From JAEUIE01 sp046350055 (GTDB lineage Bacteria; Planctomycetota; Planctomycetia; Gemmatales; HRBIN36), in the NCBI GenBank assembly GCA_046350055.1, contig JAXMBC010000001.1, positions 4,216,001 to 4,280,000 of the forward strand: a stretch of DNA of 64,000 bases, written 5' to 3'. The notes under the pieces were generated by a model. That model searched no databases. It saw only the letters and a list, made by a program, of their open reading frames with translations, and had not been told where the DNA came from. The translations under genes were made by a program, and so were the position numbers. This document shows positions 34,080-43,182 of the stretch, piece by piece; position 1 is the first letter of the stretch; the number at the start of each line of letters is the position of its first letter.

Positions 34080-34217
34080 GTAGAGCGTATTGGACGGCGT
34101 CTTACCACCAGGCGAGGTCCACAAGCCTTCGGTAGACATTACGTCGACAAGCTCCGGGCAGGTCATCGCGACCTTGCGTTGCTGGAGCACCTGAAGCGCT
34201 GCAGCCAACATGCTGAA
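34080..34217 (-). pseudogene. HARE-HTH gene relic (middle fragment)
   Basis: About 138 bp coding for the MLAAALQVLQQRKVAMTCPE-like part through SPGGKTPSNTLY-like sequence, with both ends missing. Confidence 0.75.
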
Positions 34218-34280
34218 TCCGCCATTTACATTTCTCGATGAATAGGTATATGGCTCTCATTCATGCTGGGGGGGGATCGA

Positions 34281-34514
34281 ATGCACAGTGAACCGAACGA
34301 ATCGTACTTCATTGGCGACACTCACGAAGGCAAGGTGTATGTATCCACCACAGTTCCGACGGTGAGAGAGGGAGAACCTAGACAACTACTTCTGATTTAT
34401 GGCAAAGATCACGTTTACCCACCGAGTATGCTGATGTCGCGAACGGACTTCAGGAAGTGGCGTGAAAAGCTCCAAGGAGAGGGTTGCCGAGTTGAGCTTC
34501 GGTTTGCTTCTTAA
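34281..34514 (+). CDS. Small hypothetical protein
   Basis: 77 residues from the ATG at 34281, preceded by GGGGGGGAT (the frame is open to 34263). Sequence MHSEPNESYFIGDTHEGKVY ... LQGEGCRVELRFAS; probably a small beta-rich domain. No family recognised. The homopolymer upstream makes the start uncertain. Confidence 0.5.
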   Translation: MHSEPNESYFIGDTHEGKVYVSTTVPTVREGEPRQLLLIYGKDHVYPPSMLMSRTDFRKWREKLQGEGCRVELRFAS

Positions 34515-34704
34515 CTCTCACCGGCAGAAACACAAATGAGCAACCTCAGCTGCCAAGCCGGGGTCATCCTTATTCCACAACCGCCACAATACCACTCAAA
34601 CTTCCCATTCTCCACCGAACAGAACGGCTAACCCAACGGCGCACCTGCTCTCGGCGATACAATGGCATTGACATCAATGAATCTACTCGGAGTTCGTCTC
34701 AGGA

Positions 34705-34884
34705 ATGAGCCAAGAGTCAATCAAGACCCGTAAGTGCCCAGAGTGCGGCAGTGCCGACTACACCTTCAGAAGCCGAAAGCCGATTCAAAGTCCTGGAGGC
34801 AATTCGCCTGCAGTTGAGACCAAGTATCGATGCAAAACCTGCAACCATGAATGGCGAGTGAAAAGTGCACTCGCTAAGCGGTGA
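34705..34884 (+). CDS. Small zinc-ribbon protein
   Basis: 59 residues with two CxxC pairs (CPECGSADYTFRSRK and YRCKTCNHEWRVK), the layout of a transcription-factor-S or TFIIS-like ribbon. The ATG at 34705 has only AGGA directly adjacent, so the start is not certain. Role unknown. Confidence 0.55.
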   Translation: MSQESIKTRKCPECGSADYTFRSRKPIQSPGGNSPAVETKYRCKTCNHEWRVKSALAKR

Positions 34885-34903
34885 TGAATAGCTAACGCAC
34901 CAA

Positions 34904-34923
34904 CCCCAGCCCTCCAGCCGGGG
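34904..34923 (-). terminator. Terminator-like hairpin after HARE gene (34948-35505)
   Basis: CCCCAGCCCTCCAGCCGGGG, 24 bp beyond the stop codon, as in the other family members. Confidence 0.55.
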
Positions 34924-34947
34924 TCAACCACATTCCACATCAGCCAG

Positions 34948-35505
34948 CTACACCGCCACAAACCTCCCCCGTTCCTCCTTCCGAAACGCCGAGTCTTTCC
35001 CCTTGTCCTTGATGTCACGGCTGATGGCGGCGAATAACGTGTTCGACGGTGTTTTGCCGCGAGGCGAGGTCCACAAGTCCTCGGTGGCCAACACGTCAAT
35101 CAGCTCCGGACAGGTCATGGCGACCTTGCGCTGCTGTAACACCTGGAGAGCCGCAGCCATCATGCTGAGCTTCTTGGGTGGTGCATCTGCTTTGACCTTG
35201 AGCTTGCGGGGCTTCTTGGCCGATTCGGGTTCGTCAGTGGCGTTTGGCAGTTCGGCTGCGACATCAGGCATCGATGCCTCCGCGTCCGCCGTGGTTGGCT
35301 CTACGCTTGCAGCCTCCGGAGTTGCAACCACAGTGGGCGTCTCAGTGGGTTCTGCGGGTAGGGCAGGGGAGTCGGCCACCACACCAGCCTTAACCAACTG
35401 CGGCACCTCAGCACCTGGCGTCTCAACCACCGGCTCGAAATTTGAAATTGGTGGTTGAATGTGCTGCAGTGTTATGGAGCAACTCAATCTGTGAAAATGA
35501 AACAA
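34948..35505 (-). CDS. HARE-HTH winged-helix protein with replaced N-terminus
   Basis: 185 residues. From about residue 22 it follows the family (linker with PAEPTETPTVVATPEAASVE, KKPRKLKVKADAPPKKLSMM, then the winged helix to FRKEERGRFVAV). The first ~20 residues (MFHFHRLSCSITLQHIQPPI) are unrelated and come from adjacent DNA, so a rearrangement removed the Lys-rich N-terminus and its leader. Whether it is expressed is unclear. The protein sequence differs more from the duplicated copies than they do from each other. Confidence 0.6.
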   Translation of the reverse strand: MFHFHRLSCSITLQHIQPPISNFEPVVETPGAEVPQLVKAGVVADSPALPAEPTETPTVVATPEAASVEPTTADAEASMPDVAAELPNATDEPESAKKPRKLKVKADAPPKKLSMMAAALQVLQQRKVAMTCPELIDVLATEDLWTSPRGKTPSNTLFAAISRDIKDKGKDSAFRKEERGRFVAV

Positions 35506-35511
35506 ATGAGG

Positions 35512-36843
35512 TCAACGTCGGTGCCCACCTATCGCAACGTGATTTCCATGCACACGTCCAGGGGTCCAAGTACTATTTGCTGCTTGGGACGAAGGTACCG
35601 CTGGTGAAGTTTCGGCGACTGGCTTGCTGGGCTGCAGGAAAACCTGGACTGTCACAGTCTCATACTTACGCTTTTCTGGGACGAAGTACTTCACCATCGC
35701 ATTGTCGGCAAAAACACTTGCCTGGACCAGCCGTAGTACGAGTTCATGCAGCGCGGTCTTGGGGGGCTGATAATGACCGCTATCATTAGAGATTAGGACA
35801 ATTTTACCCATCACTGCAGAGATCATTCCTGCACACAGCACAGCTCGTCCTTTGGCCAAAGTTGAATGGTGAATCTCTCCCTGAATGTGGGGAGCAGAAA
35901 CCAACTCGTGCGCACGGGTGAAAACATAGGCGAACGCGTCTTTCTCTTTGGATTTCGCCCCTTGCGTGTCGAACAGTTCCCAATCTGCCAGCCCCCCAGA
36001 TTTTACGATTGCGTGTTGACGCACAACGCTGCTGTTGCATTCGAGGAGAAGTACATCCTCATGCGTATACGTAATCCCATGTACATTGATTGGCGCGAAT
36101 CCTTCGTTTTCGTCGTTGCTGATCTGATACGGCGTGCCTGGCGGATTAGTGCATAGTGGGTGATTTTCGAACCAAAGATAAAAGTGTGGCACATTTTTGC
36201 CAATCGACACCTCGGCAAACCATTCCAAAAATGCCCTACCGATCGCGGAGTCGGCCTTGTACTGGGTTCCGTCGGCTGACTGCTTGATTTCAAAATCTCG
36301 ATGGTAGGGGTCTATCGGTTCCAATCGATGCACATCGCGTAACGGGACCGTTCCCTGCTCGGCCTTCGTCGGGGCTGCCTTGAAGAATTCAATGAGACCG
36401 GTTGTTGAAGCCAAGTTGTGATTGGCGGAATAGTAGTCACGTAGCGTGTCAAGGTATTCCGCCTTGGCGGCTGCCCGATCGACCGCGGCCTTTAATTCGG
36501 GCCGTAGGCTCGTCGGCAGATTGCTATTCGTATTCTGATCGCGTTCTTCCTCCTCGAGCAATTTCATACAGAGTTCGGCCCGACCGCGAATGACGCGTAG
36601 TTTCGCACTTCTCGTTGAGAACAGATTCAGCTCGGATTTTGGAATCTCATGATAAGCGGCGATGAGTCTTACGAATTCATTGACCTCGTCCCGTGACTTT
36701 TTGATCTTAGCATCGCGATCAACCAACTTCGCCCGAGCTTTATCGAGCATGGTGGTCGGAGTGACTGGCGCGACCACTTTTTTACGAAAGCGTTCGAACT
36801 CGTTCACGGATTGAACATCGATCCACGGTCGATTCATGATCAT
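35512..36843 (-). CDS. Large hypothetical protein with C-terminal SGHYQP motif
   Basis: 443 residues, no signal peptide. N-terminal third is helical and charged (KARAKLVDRDAKIKKSRDEV). The C-terminal part (about 260-410) has HSTLAKGRAVLCAGMISAVM and KIVLISNDSGHYQPPKTALH, a pattern I have seen in uncharacterised domains of secreted or toxin-like proteins, but I cannot name the family. The gene ends 7 bp from a HARE gene on the same strand and begins just downstream of the flavin monooxygenase, so it may share its transcript. Confidence 0.65.
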   Translation of the reverse strand: MIMNRPWIDVQSVNEFERFRKKVVAPVTPTTMLDKARAKLVDRDAKIKKSRDEVNEFVRLIAAYHEIPKSELNLFSTRSAKLRVIRGRAELCMKLLEEEERDQNTNSNLPTSLRPELKAAVDRAAAKAEYLDTLRDYYSANHNLASTTGLIEFFKAAPTKAEQGTVPLRDVHRLEPIDPYHRDFEIKQSADGTQYKADSAIGRAFLEWFAEVSIGKNVPHFYLWFENHPLCTNPPGTPYQISNDENEGFAPINVHGITYTHEDVLLLECNSSVVRQHAIVKSGGLADWELFDTQGAKSKEKDAFAYVFTRAHELVSAPHIQGEIHHSTLAKGRAVLCAGMISAVMGKIVLISNDSGHYQPPKTALHELVLRLVQASVFADNAMVKYFVPEKRKYETVTVQVFLQPSKPVAETSPAVPSSQAANSTWTPGRVHGNHVAIGGHRR

Positions 36844-36864
36844 TCTCCGAATGGAGTTGCTGAG

Positions 36865-38085
36865 TTACACTGGAGAGATCGCTCCAGGCGTTTCAGCAAA
36901 TTTGGAATGCATGTAGTACGGCTCGACTTCGGGATCTACACCGGCCATCGTTTTCAGGAACGACCGCCGCATCATGGGAATTGCGTTCTGCAAGGTAATC
37001 GCCCAGTCTCGCACACTTCGCGCCGGCCACGACCGCAGTTGGGCCGAGCGACCGATCATCCGGGCTTGGCGCTGCGTCCGGGTTACAGCTTCGAGCCGGA
37101 TTCGCTCGTGTTTGGCCGCCACCTCAGGCAGCGGCCGCCCAGAAGATTCTGCAAGTAGTGTCATCAGCATGAAGGCGTCGACCATTGCCGAATTAGCCCC
37201 CTGCCCGAGGTTAGGTGTCATGGCATGGGCCGCGTCGCCCACTAGGAACACGGGAGGCCGATGCCAGTGATCTAACTCGACTTCCCGAAGTTCCGAGTAG
37301 TTGACTCCCGACCAATCGCGGACCGCACAGAGCAGGGCCTCGGCTTCAGGGCCGAAGTCCCGCCAGGAATCAATCCACTTGTGTAGTCCACGGTCTCGAA
37401 TGTCCGACCATTGGCCAAGTGGCACGGTGCAAAACACGTAAGTGGCCTGGTCGGGCAGCGGACAAATTCCGAACCGCCGCCCATCGCGGGACCAAATCTC
37501 CCGAATGACGGACGACTCGGTACGTACTGGGGTGACGAGCCGCAGGTAGGCCTCTCCGACAACTCGTTCCTTGACATCAGGCCATAGGACACGTCGCAAT
37601 GCAGAGTGGATTCCATCAGCAGCAATGACGATGTCGGCGGTCTCGTCTCGACCATCGACGAATTGTAGATTCGCCATGTGGCCGTCTATCGTCACCCCTG
37701 TCAAGCGGCGGCCAAATTCGACTTCAATCCCTGAATTCCGGGCTGCCTGACTTAGGTATTCCTGCAGGTGGTATCGCAACACGACAGCTGCTTGGTTATG
37801 TGGGCCAGGCAGCTCAGCTAGGTTGCTTTGTGCGATTCGTCGGCCACAGGAGTCCCAAAGTTCGAACAGCTGTGTAAATCGCATATTTGGGCGAATACTA
37901 TCGAGTAGGTCGAGTGATTCGAGGACGCGCAGGCCGTTTCTGTGCATCATGAGACCGCCGCCAACGCGGCAAAAATCAGTAGCCTGCTCAAAAATGCGAA
38001 CGTGGAGGCCGTAGTGCTGGGCTGTAAGTGCGGCTGTGAGGCCGGCCGGGCCAGCACCAACGATGGCGATTCGACAGCGAGTCAT
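36865..38085 (-). CDS. FAD-dependent aromatic monooxygenase
   Basis: 406 residues from MTRCRIAIVGAGPAGLTAAL (the frame is open to 38130). The Rossmann GxGxxG (VGAGPAGL), the DG-like middle motif and the second FAD motif VFLVGDAAHAMTPNLGQGAN mark the class A flavoprotein hydroxylases (salicylate/p-hydroxybenzoate hydroxylase, UbiH, TetX-like). It would hydroxylate an aromatic or polyketide compound with NAD(P)H and O2. No clear biosynthetic cluster surrounds it; neighbours are an ECF sigma factor and the 443-residue hypothetical protein. Confidence 0.88.
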   Translation of the reverse strand: MTRCRIAIVGAGPAGLTAALTAQHYGLHVRIFEQATDFCRVGGGLMMHRNGLRVLESLDLLDSIRPNMRFTQLFELWDSCGRRIAQSNLAELPGPHNQAAVVLRYHLQEYLSQAARNSGIEVEFGRRLTGVTIDGHMANLQFVDGRDETADIVIAADGIHSALRRVLWPDVKERVVGEAYLRLVTPVRTESSVIREIWSRDGRRFGICPLPDQATYVFCTVPLGQWSDIRDRGLHKWIDSWRDFGPEAEALLCAVRDWSGVNYSELREVELDHWHRPPVFLVGDAAHAMTPNLGQGANSAMVDAFMLMTLLAESSGRPLPEVAAKHERIRLEAVTRTQRQARMIGRSAQLRSWPARSVRDWAITLQNAIPMMRRSFLKTMAGVDPEVEPYYMHSKFAETPGAISPV

Positions 38086-38173
38086 GACAACATCCCCTAT
38101 TGAAGTAAACCGCATCAAGCCAAACGGCACGGCTATACTTCAAAGGAGAAATCGTTTGGAACGTTTCATCAGA

Positions 38174-38755
38174 TTAATCGAGGACATCGCCGACTTCAGC
38201 GCGAAGACGATTCAGAACCCGCGATTTTGCCACTCGCACTGTCACAGGTGTCACCCCCAATTCCGCTGCGACTACATCAGTCGGGCGGTCTTCGATGGCT
38301 GTTCGCCAGAATGCCTGCCAAGTCGATTCCGCAAACTCGCCTCGAACGAATTCGACTGCCCTTCGATAGAGCCATGCAGCTTCAGCCTCGTCACTGTCGT
38401 CCAGGTCATCAGGGGAAGGTTCTGAGTTTAGCCGCTCGAGCGCTGTAGTGCCACCGCCGGCGACAGGCCGCCCAGCCCTGCGACGGTGCCAGTCAAGGCA
38501 TTTAAACCGTGTAATGGCTTTGACCCACGCCCGGAAGCTGCCAAGTCGCTCACGACTGAAGTTGTCCAATCCGACCGAAACAGCGTACATTACCTCCTGG
38601 GCAATGTCGTCTTGATCGCTTGGGCCAACCCCGGCAATGCGACACCAGTGAACGACTAGTGGTCTATAGAGTTGATCAAGTTGTCCCCAAGCCGAGGCGT
38701 CACGGCAAACCGCACGGATGAGTAAGGACGGTGATGTTGCCTCGTTTACGCTCAT
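38174..38755 (-). CDS. ECF RNA polymerase sigma factor
   Basis: 193 residues from MSVNEATSPSLLIRAV (frame open to 38905). Region 2 with YRPLVVHWCRIAGVGPSDQD, DIAQEVMYAV and FRAWVKAITRFKCLDWHRRR; region 4 with DVVAAELGVTPVTVRVAKSR. Divergent from the membrane kinase gene, whose N-terminus has an anti-sigma-like zinc motif, and upstream of the monooxygenase on the same strand (~90 bp). It likely directs RNA polymerase to a small regulon that includes these neighbours. Confidence 0.9.
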   Translation of the reverse strand: MSVNEATSPSLLIRAVCRDASAWGQLDQLYRPLVVHWCRIAGVGPSDQDDIAQEVMYAVSVGLDNFSRERLGSFRAWVKAITRFKCLDWHRRRAGRPVAGGGTTALERLNSEPSPDDLDDSDEAEAAWLYRRAVEFVRGEFAESTWQAFWRTAIEDRPTDVVAAELGVTPVTVRVAKSRVLNRLRAEVGDVLD

Positions 38756-38848
38756 ATGTTCTAAAAATGAAGCTTGAAATACTCTGCGAAGTATGCACCC
38801 GTGCAGTCGGCCTGTCAAGTAGGTGGCCAATACATGCAATTTGAGATT

Positions 38849-40585
38849 ATGGATCATCCCATGAACAAGAATGGCCTCTGTCCTGCGGATGATCGACTTG
38901 AACAATTCGCTCGCGGCACTTTACCTGCTAAGGACATCGACCGCATCGCCACTCATGTAATCGATTGCAACAAATGCTCGGATCGGCTCTCCAGTTATGA
39001 CGGCTGCTCATTGTCTCTCGTTGCTACCCTGAAAAAGGTGCGTTCCATAGCCGCCAGGCATCCAACTAAGTCGGAGACTGTCGCCTCAGAGGTAAACATC
39101 GCGGCCCCGCCCCCCAACGACGGCCTCCGAACTCTTCTGCGCCAACGCCTGCTCGCCCTCGTTGTACTCGGTGCCATTGGCCACGGTACACTCTTCGGCG
39201 TGCAACTATTCCAAGAAGGCGATCAAGTTACCAGGCTCGCAAGTGGAACTGTGCCTCTCGTAACTCTTGCAATCCCAACGCTCTTGTGTTTGGCCATCGC
39301 AGTCCATCTTTGGCGAAGGCTTAACGTTCCTCTTGGCCGACTGCGAGGCCTCGAACTGCTCATCCTTGCAACATCGGCCGCCTATTTAGTTTTCTTTCGC
39401 GTCTCTCTTTTCTCACGGATTCCTTACCTCGAATTTTCCAGCCCTGAACATCGTGGAATTTATATTGAACAAGCGACATTACTAAGCAATCTTGCCTGGT
39501 ACCTCGGACTAGTAAGTTACGGCCTCGTCATCCCCAACTCTGGTCGACGTTGCGCATTTGTTGTATCCGGCCTATGCACAATGGCCCTTGCATCCTTGCT
39601 CGTTACCGCATTTGCCGTTGAAGGCGTTAAAAAGCCGGTCCTCGACCTGCTTCTTCCCACTGCCATGGGCCTCACGATCGCGGGAAGCCTCGCCGTATTT
39701 GGCTCCTTCCGCATTAGTTCGTTGCAACGACAAGTAGCCGAGGCAAACAAGTATGGTCCCTACAAATTGATTCGTAAACTCGGCGCCGGCGGTATGGGTG
39801 AAGTTCATTTGGCTGAACATGCCTTGCTGAAGAGGCCATGTGCGATCAAAATTATTCGGCCCGAACGTGCTGGTGATCCGCGTATTTTGCAACGATTCGA
39901 GAGAGAAGTCCGGTCTACGGCCCGGCTGACTCATCCTAACACGGTCGAGGTCTATGACTATGGGCGTACCGCAGACGGAACGTTCTTTTACGTCATGGAA
40001 TACCTTGACGGACACAGCCTCGAGGAACTCATCGAAACGCACGGCCCTCTACCTGCCCATCAAGCGATACCGATCTTCCGGCAGATATGCGCCGCCCTGG
40101 TCGACGCTCACGCGGCTGGCCTAGTCCATCGAGATGTTAAGCCCTCCAACGTTATGCTCTGCACGCAAGGCCAGAGGATGAATGTGGTCAAGCTCCTGGA
40201 CTTCGGGCTCGTGAGGTTGCATAGCGATTTACCTAGTGACGCAAGTGGCCTGACCCAGGAGGGTTTTGTTTTGGGCACACCGGCCTATATGGCTCCGGAA
40301 CAGGCCCGGGGCGAGGCCATTGACTTCCGAGCCGATCAGTACAGCTTTGGCGTACTTGCCTTTTACATCCTTACCGGGCGACCTCCGTTCGTGCGGTCGT
40401 CCGTCCTAGACATCTTGATCGCGGCAGCAAACGAACCGCCACCCCGCCTTGAAGACTTGGTGACCGGCGTTCCCCAGCAACTTGTTACAATCATCAACCG
40501 TTGCTTGGCAAAATCCCCACTCGAGCGGTTCGATCACACCAAAGACCTAGCCAAAAGTCTCGAGGTGGTCTACCTCGAGGGTTGA
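38849..40585 (+). CDS. Membrane Ser/Thr kinase with N-terminal anti-sigma-like zinc motif
   Basis: About 578 residues from ATG 38849 (an ATG at 38861 and a longer frame from 38774 are also open). The N-terminus has HVIDCNKCSDRL, the Hx3Cx2C pattern of zinc-binding anti-sigma (ZAS) domains. Six or so hydrophobic helices follow (for example LVVLGAIGHGTLFGVQLF, LVTLAIPTLLCLAIAVHLW). The C-terminal kinase domain has LGAGGMGEVHLAEH, CAIKIIR, HRDVKPSNVM, DFGLV and GTPAYMAPEQ. Kinase catalytic residues are complete. Divergent from the ECF sigma gene, it may sequester or phosphorylate that sigma factor. Confidence 0.88.
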   Translation: MDHPMNKNGLCPADDRLEQFARGTLPAKDIDRIATHVIDCNKCSDRLSSYDGCSLSLVATLKKVRSIAARHPTKSETVASEVNIAAPPPNDGLRTLLRQRLLALVVLGAIGHGTLFGVQLFQEGDQVTRLASGTVPLVTLAIPTLLCLAIAVHLWRRLNVPLGRLRGLELLILATSAAYLVFFRVSLFSRIPYLEFSSPEHRGIYIEQATLLSNLAWYLGLVSYGLVIPNSGRRCAFVVSGLCTMALASLLVTAFAVEGVKKPVLDLLLPTAMGLTIAGSLAVFGSFRISSLQRQVAEANKYGPYKLIRKLGAGGMGEVHLAEHALLKRPCAIKIIRPERAGDPRILQRFEREVRSTARLTHPNTVEVYDYGRTADGTFFYVMEYLDGHSLEELIETHGPLPAHQAIPIFRQICAALVDAHAAGLVHRDVKPSNVMLCTQGQRMNVVKLLDFGLVRLHSDLPSDASGLTQEGFVLGTPAYMAPEQARGEAIDFRADQYSFGVLAFYILTGRPPFVRSSVLDILIAAANEPPPRLEDLVTGVPQQLVTIINRCLAKSPLERFDHTKDLAKSLEVVYLEG

Positions 40586-40634
40586 GGATCGCCGCAACGT
40601 GCAATCGTTATGTGGCTTACCAGTTTATTTAGTT

Positions 40635-40690
40635 CAATCTCGCCCGACCCAGGGCATCAGTTTGCGTCGTATTGGTTGGTAAAGCCACGT
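40635..40690. repeat. Dispersed intergenic repeat B, copy 2
   Basis: TCAATCTCGCCCGACCCAGG, GCATCAGTTTGCGTCGTATT and GGTTGGTAAAGCCACG, closely matching the start of 52822-52900. Confidence 0.55.
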
Positions 40691-40787
40691 TATTACTGAC
40701 ATCAGAAGTAGTGCCAGGCTCAACTGCAACTACCCCAGCCACCCAGCCAAGGTCATCCGCATCCCACCAACGCCGCTACACCGCCTG

Positions 40788-41060
40788 GAACTTCCCCCTC
40801 TCCGCCTTCCGGAACACCGACCCGGTGCCATTAACCTTGATGTCGCGACTGATTGTGGCGTATAACGTGTTGGACGGCGTCTTGCCACCGGGCGAAGTCC
40901 ATAGGTCCTCGTGGCCATCGCGTCGATTAGCTCCGGGCAGGTCATCGCCACCTTGCGTTGCTGTAACACCTGGAGCGCCGCAGCCATCATGCTCAGCTTC
41001 CTGGGTGGTGCGTCGGCCTTCACCTTGAGCATGCGGGGCTTCTTGGCGGGTTCGTCACTG
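40788..41060 (-). pseudogene. HARE-HTH gene relic with frameshift
   Basis: Carries most of the winged helix (KVKADAPPRKLSMMAAALQV, QQRKVAMTCPELIDAMAT) and the 3' end (FRKAERGKFQAV), but one base is missing in ATGGCCAC(C)GAGGAC, putting the halves in different frames. At about 41060 it breaks off into RHS sequence, so it has also lost its N-terminus. Confidence 0.85.
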
Positions 41061-41779
41061 GAGAAACGGATGCCGCGTTCGGCGACCGTTGGAAATGGTC
41101 GGGTCGTGAATCAAATATATACACAGAACTGCACTACAATCGTTCCCGGTATCTCAATGGCAGAACAGGTTTGTGGTTGAGCGAAGATCCGATACGAATT
41201 GTCGCTGGTGATTATAATATCAATAGATATGCTTTGAACAAAACAACAATGTACTTAGATCCGTCCGGCTTGGATGACAAAGTACTTCCAGTTGGTGAGT
41301 ACCTAGATGTTAATATCTCTGTATTAGTTCCAATTGCAGGGCCGATTGGGATAGGTCCAACTGGTGGAACAATGGTGGATAAAGTCGGCAATCGCTATCT
41401 TTATGTGGGTGGTGCTATCGGAACAGCTGGTCCAAGTGGTTCAGTAACTGTCTCCCCTGCAAGCACTGTTACTGAAGGATGGAATTTCGGAGTGACATTC
41501 AGTGTGTTTGGGATGACTGTTCAATTCGGCAGTTCATTCCCAGACAAAGCAGCAAATGATTTTGGTGAAATGGGAGGGGGAACTCCCGGTGTGTCTGTAA
41601 GTCTCTTTTATGTGGCAAAAGTAGCAAATGCCGGAGAACCAATTGTACTTTGCCCAAATCTCGAACGTGCCGGAAATAGAATGCTTGATAGAATTGTATC
41701 TGGTGGCAAAATTGCGCCTTCACTTGAACGCGCAGGTGACAGAATGCTCGATGGCATACTTAGTCTATTTTACAAATGA
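41061..41779 (+). pseudogene. RHS-repeat core C-terminal fragment with polymorphic tip
   Basis: One open frame from 41061. The RHS core signature is clear: GDRWKWSGRE, HYNRSRYLNGRTGLWLSEDP, NRYALNKTTMYLDPSGL. After DPSGL a ~165-residue glycine-rich, beta-like tip follows (GPIGIGPTGGTMVDKVGNRY ... VSLFYVAKVANA), ending in a repeat ERAGNRMLD/ERAGDRMLD. In intact RHS proteins this tip is a toxin or effector released from the shell. No start codon or N-terminal shell is present; the 5' end is fused to a HARE relic. A TTG at 41171 could start a 202-residue product. Confidence 0.78.
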
Positions 41780-41798
41780 TTAGATTTAGGAAATACCA

Positions 41799-42032
41799 AT
41801 GAAAGTGATTTTATACACACTATTTACGACCATATTGGCTATAAATATAGTCAACATGGCATTCCCGTACCAGGCATTGTATTTTTGGGACAATTGCCGA
41901 AGACTCGAATTAAACCGAGTAGTTAAAGACATCTATTTCAATCGTATTACTACTCCAAACATGTTTTCCATAGCATTCTTATATTTATCAAATACGGCAT
42001 CTATCGTTGCTATTCTGGCGCTCTTTTTCTAG
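41799..42032 (+). CDS. Small membrane protein, possible immunity protein of the RHS tip
   Basis: 77 residues with helices at the two ends (ILYTLFTTILAINIVNMAF and FSIAFLYLSNTASIVAILAL). It starts 19 bp after the RHS tip stop codon. The position is the usual one for an immunity gene, and a membrane immunity protein would fit a tip that attacks membranes. No sequence family supports this. The A+T content is high, like the tip. Confidence 0.55.
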   Translation: MKVILYTLFTTILAINIVNMAFPYQALYFWDNCRRLELNRVVKDIYFNRITTPNMFSIAFLYLSNTASIVAILALFF

Positions 42033-42314
42033 GGTCATTTGCGGATTATACCAAAGGCCCTGCATAAGATCCACGATAATGGCGGTGCAGCACTGATTCG
42101 ATGTTCTCTGTCCCCGTCTTAATTGTGGTCGCACTTTTTGCCAAATTAACGCTGTAGCGAATCCGGTCACCTTGTGCCCGGATTCCCGAATTGCTGCGCA
42201 AACTGGAGAAGGGTGTGCGACGAGGCTGACCAAGTGAGGAAGCATGAGGGTACGATGCCAGTGGATGGGTGGAAGGTGTTGGCTTGCTAGTTCTACGCAG
42301 TGGGTGATTCAGTA

Positions 42315-42580
42315 CATGGCAACCGGGATCGGTGTTGCTCATACATACTCACCAGGATGCTGATGGCGGACTTGAAGTCGTAGCCCATGGTATAAGCAAG
42401 TCGATGTTGTTGAGGTACTTGGCACAGCCGAAGCAATGGACGAGGTTGTTGCGGGTGTTGACGGTGGCGAGCATTTCCCGGCAATGGGGACAGAGGAAGC
42501 GGAATCGTCCTTCGCTGCGTTTGGCGAGCGGGCCATCGGTGCCGAGAGCGGCGATGGTGACGGGTACCTCTCTATTACAG
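42315..42580 (-). pseudogene. Relic of a CHC2-type zinc-finger (primase-like) protein
   Basis: The minus strand encodes FLCPHCREMLATVNTRNNLV, HCFGCAKYLNNIDLL, then after a frameshift MGYDFKSAISILVSMYEQ. Two CxxC pairs and the NID/DLL pattern match the CHC2 zinc-finger domain of DNA primase-like proteins that travel with mobile DNA. The region 42033-42315 and 42580-42770 shows nothing else that I can identify. Confidence 0.65.
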
Positions 42581-42770
42581 CCCGCTTAACAGCGAACCCC
42601 TCCATCGCGATGTTTTGGCGACAAACCTCTCTCCTTGACCTAAAGAGATAGGTGTGCGGGTTTACAGCTCGGCAAAAACGACGTTCCGTAAGTCATTACC
42701 AGCAAACATGTTCCACTGACGATCAACTCTCTCTACCCTTCGGAGAGAATGTTTTGAAGTGCGCTCAATT

Positions 42771-42997
42771 CGGGGAGCTTGCCTCCCACCATCGAGGCGA
42801 ACTCCACAACACGGTTTACAACGAACGCCAGGCAGAGAACCTGGCGTTTTGTCGTTGAATATAGCGTTGTTTGGGTGATTGACAGAGGGGTGTCAGTCAC
42901 GCAGAGAGAGGGTAGGGGGTTCGCTGATTACGTCGAAGTTGGGGCTGGAGTGGCCGAAATCTCTCTGGTGCGGGGGGAGAGAGTACAGGGCGGTTAA
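42771..42997. repeat. tRNA-Asn-trailer repeat, copy 2
   Basis: Begins with CGGGGAGCTTGCCTCCCACC, so it includes the last 7 nt of the tRNA-Asn gene, and runs to TTAAC. The hairpin AACGCCAGG...CCTGGCGTT is intact. No tRNA precedes it. 43000-43180 holds nothing that I recognise. Confidence 0.85.
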
Positions 42998-43182
42998 CTT
43001 TGCTCGCAGGCGTCTGCGGGACATCTGTAAGGAACATGGTGGCGCCTATTCCCATATGGAATTAGTCGTAGTACCGTGGAGTCAGGCTGCGAGTGATCAT
43101 GGCCGAAGCCGTTATGGTGCTTTGTGCCCGCCGGTTAACTTGGTTACACGATTGAGGAATGGAGCTTGACTCTTAGCACAGA

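Noticed and set aside
12864..42997. Firm call of an integrated island with attL/attR at tRNA-Asn
   Set aside because: No integrase was found, the repeat is too long for an att core and has a third copy, so it is given only as a possibility.
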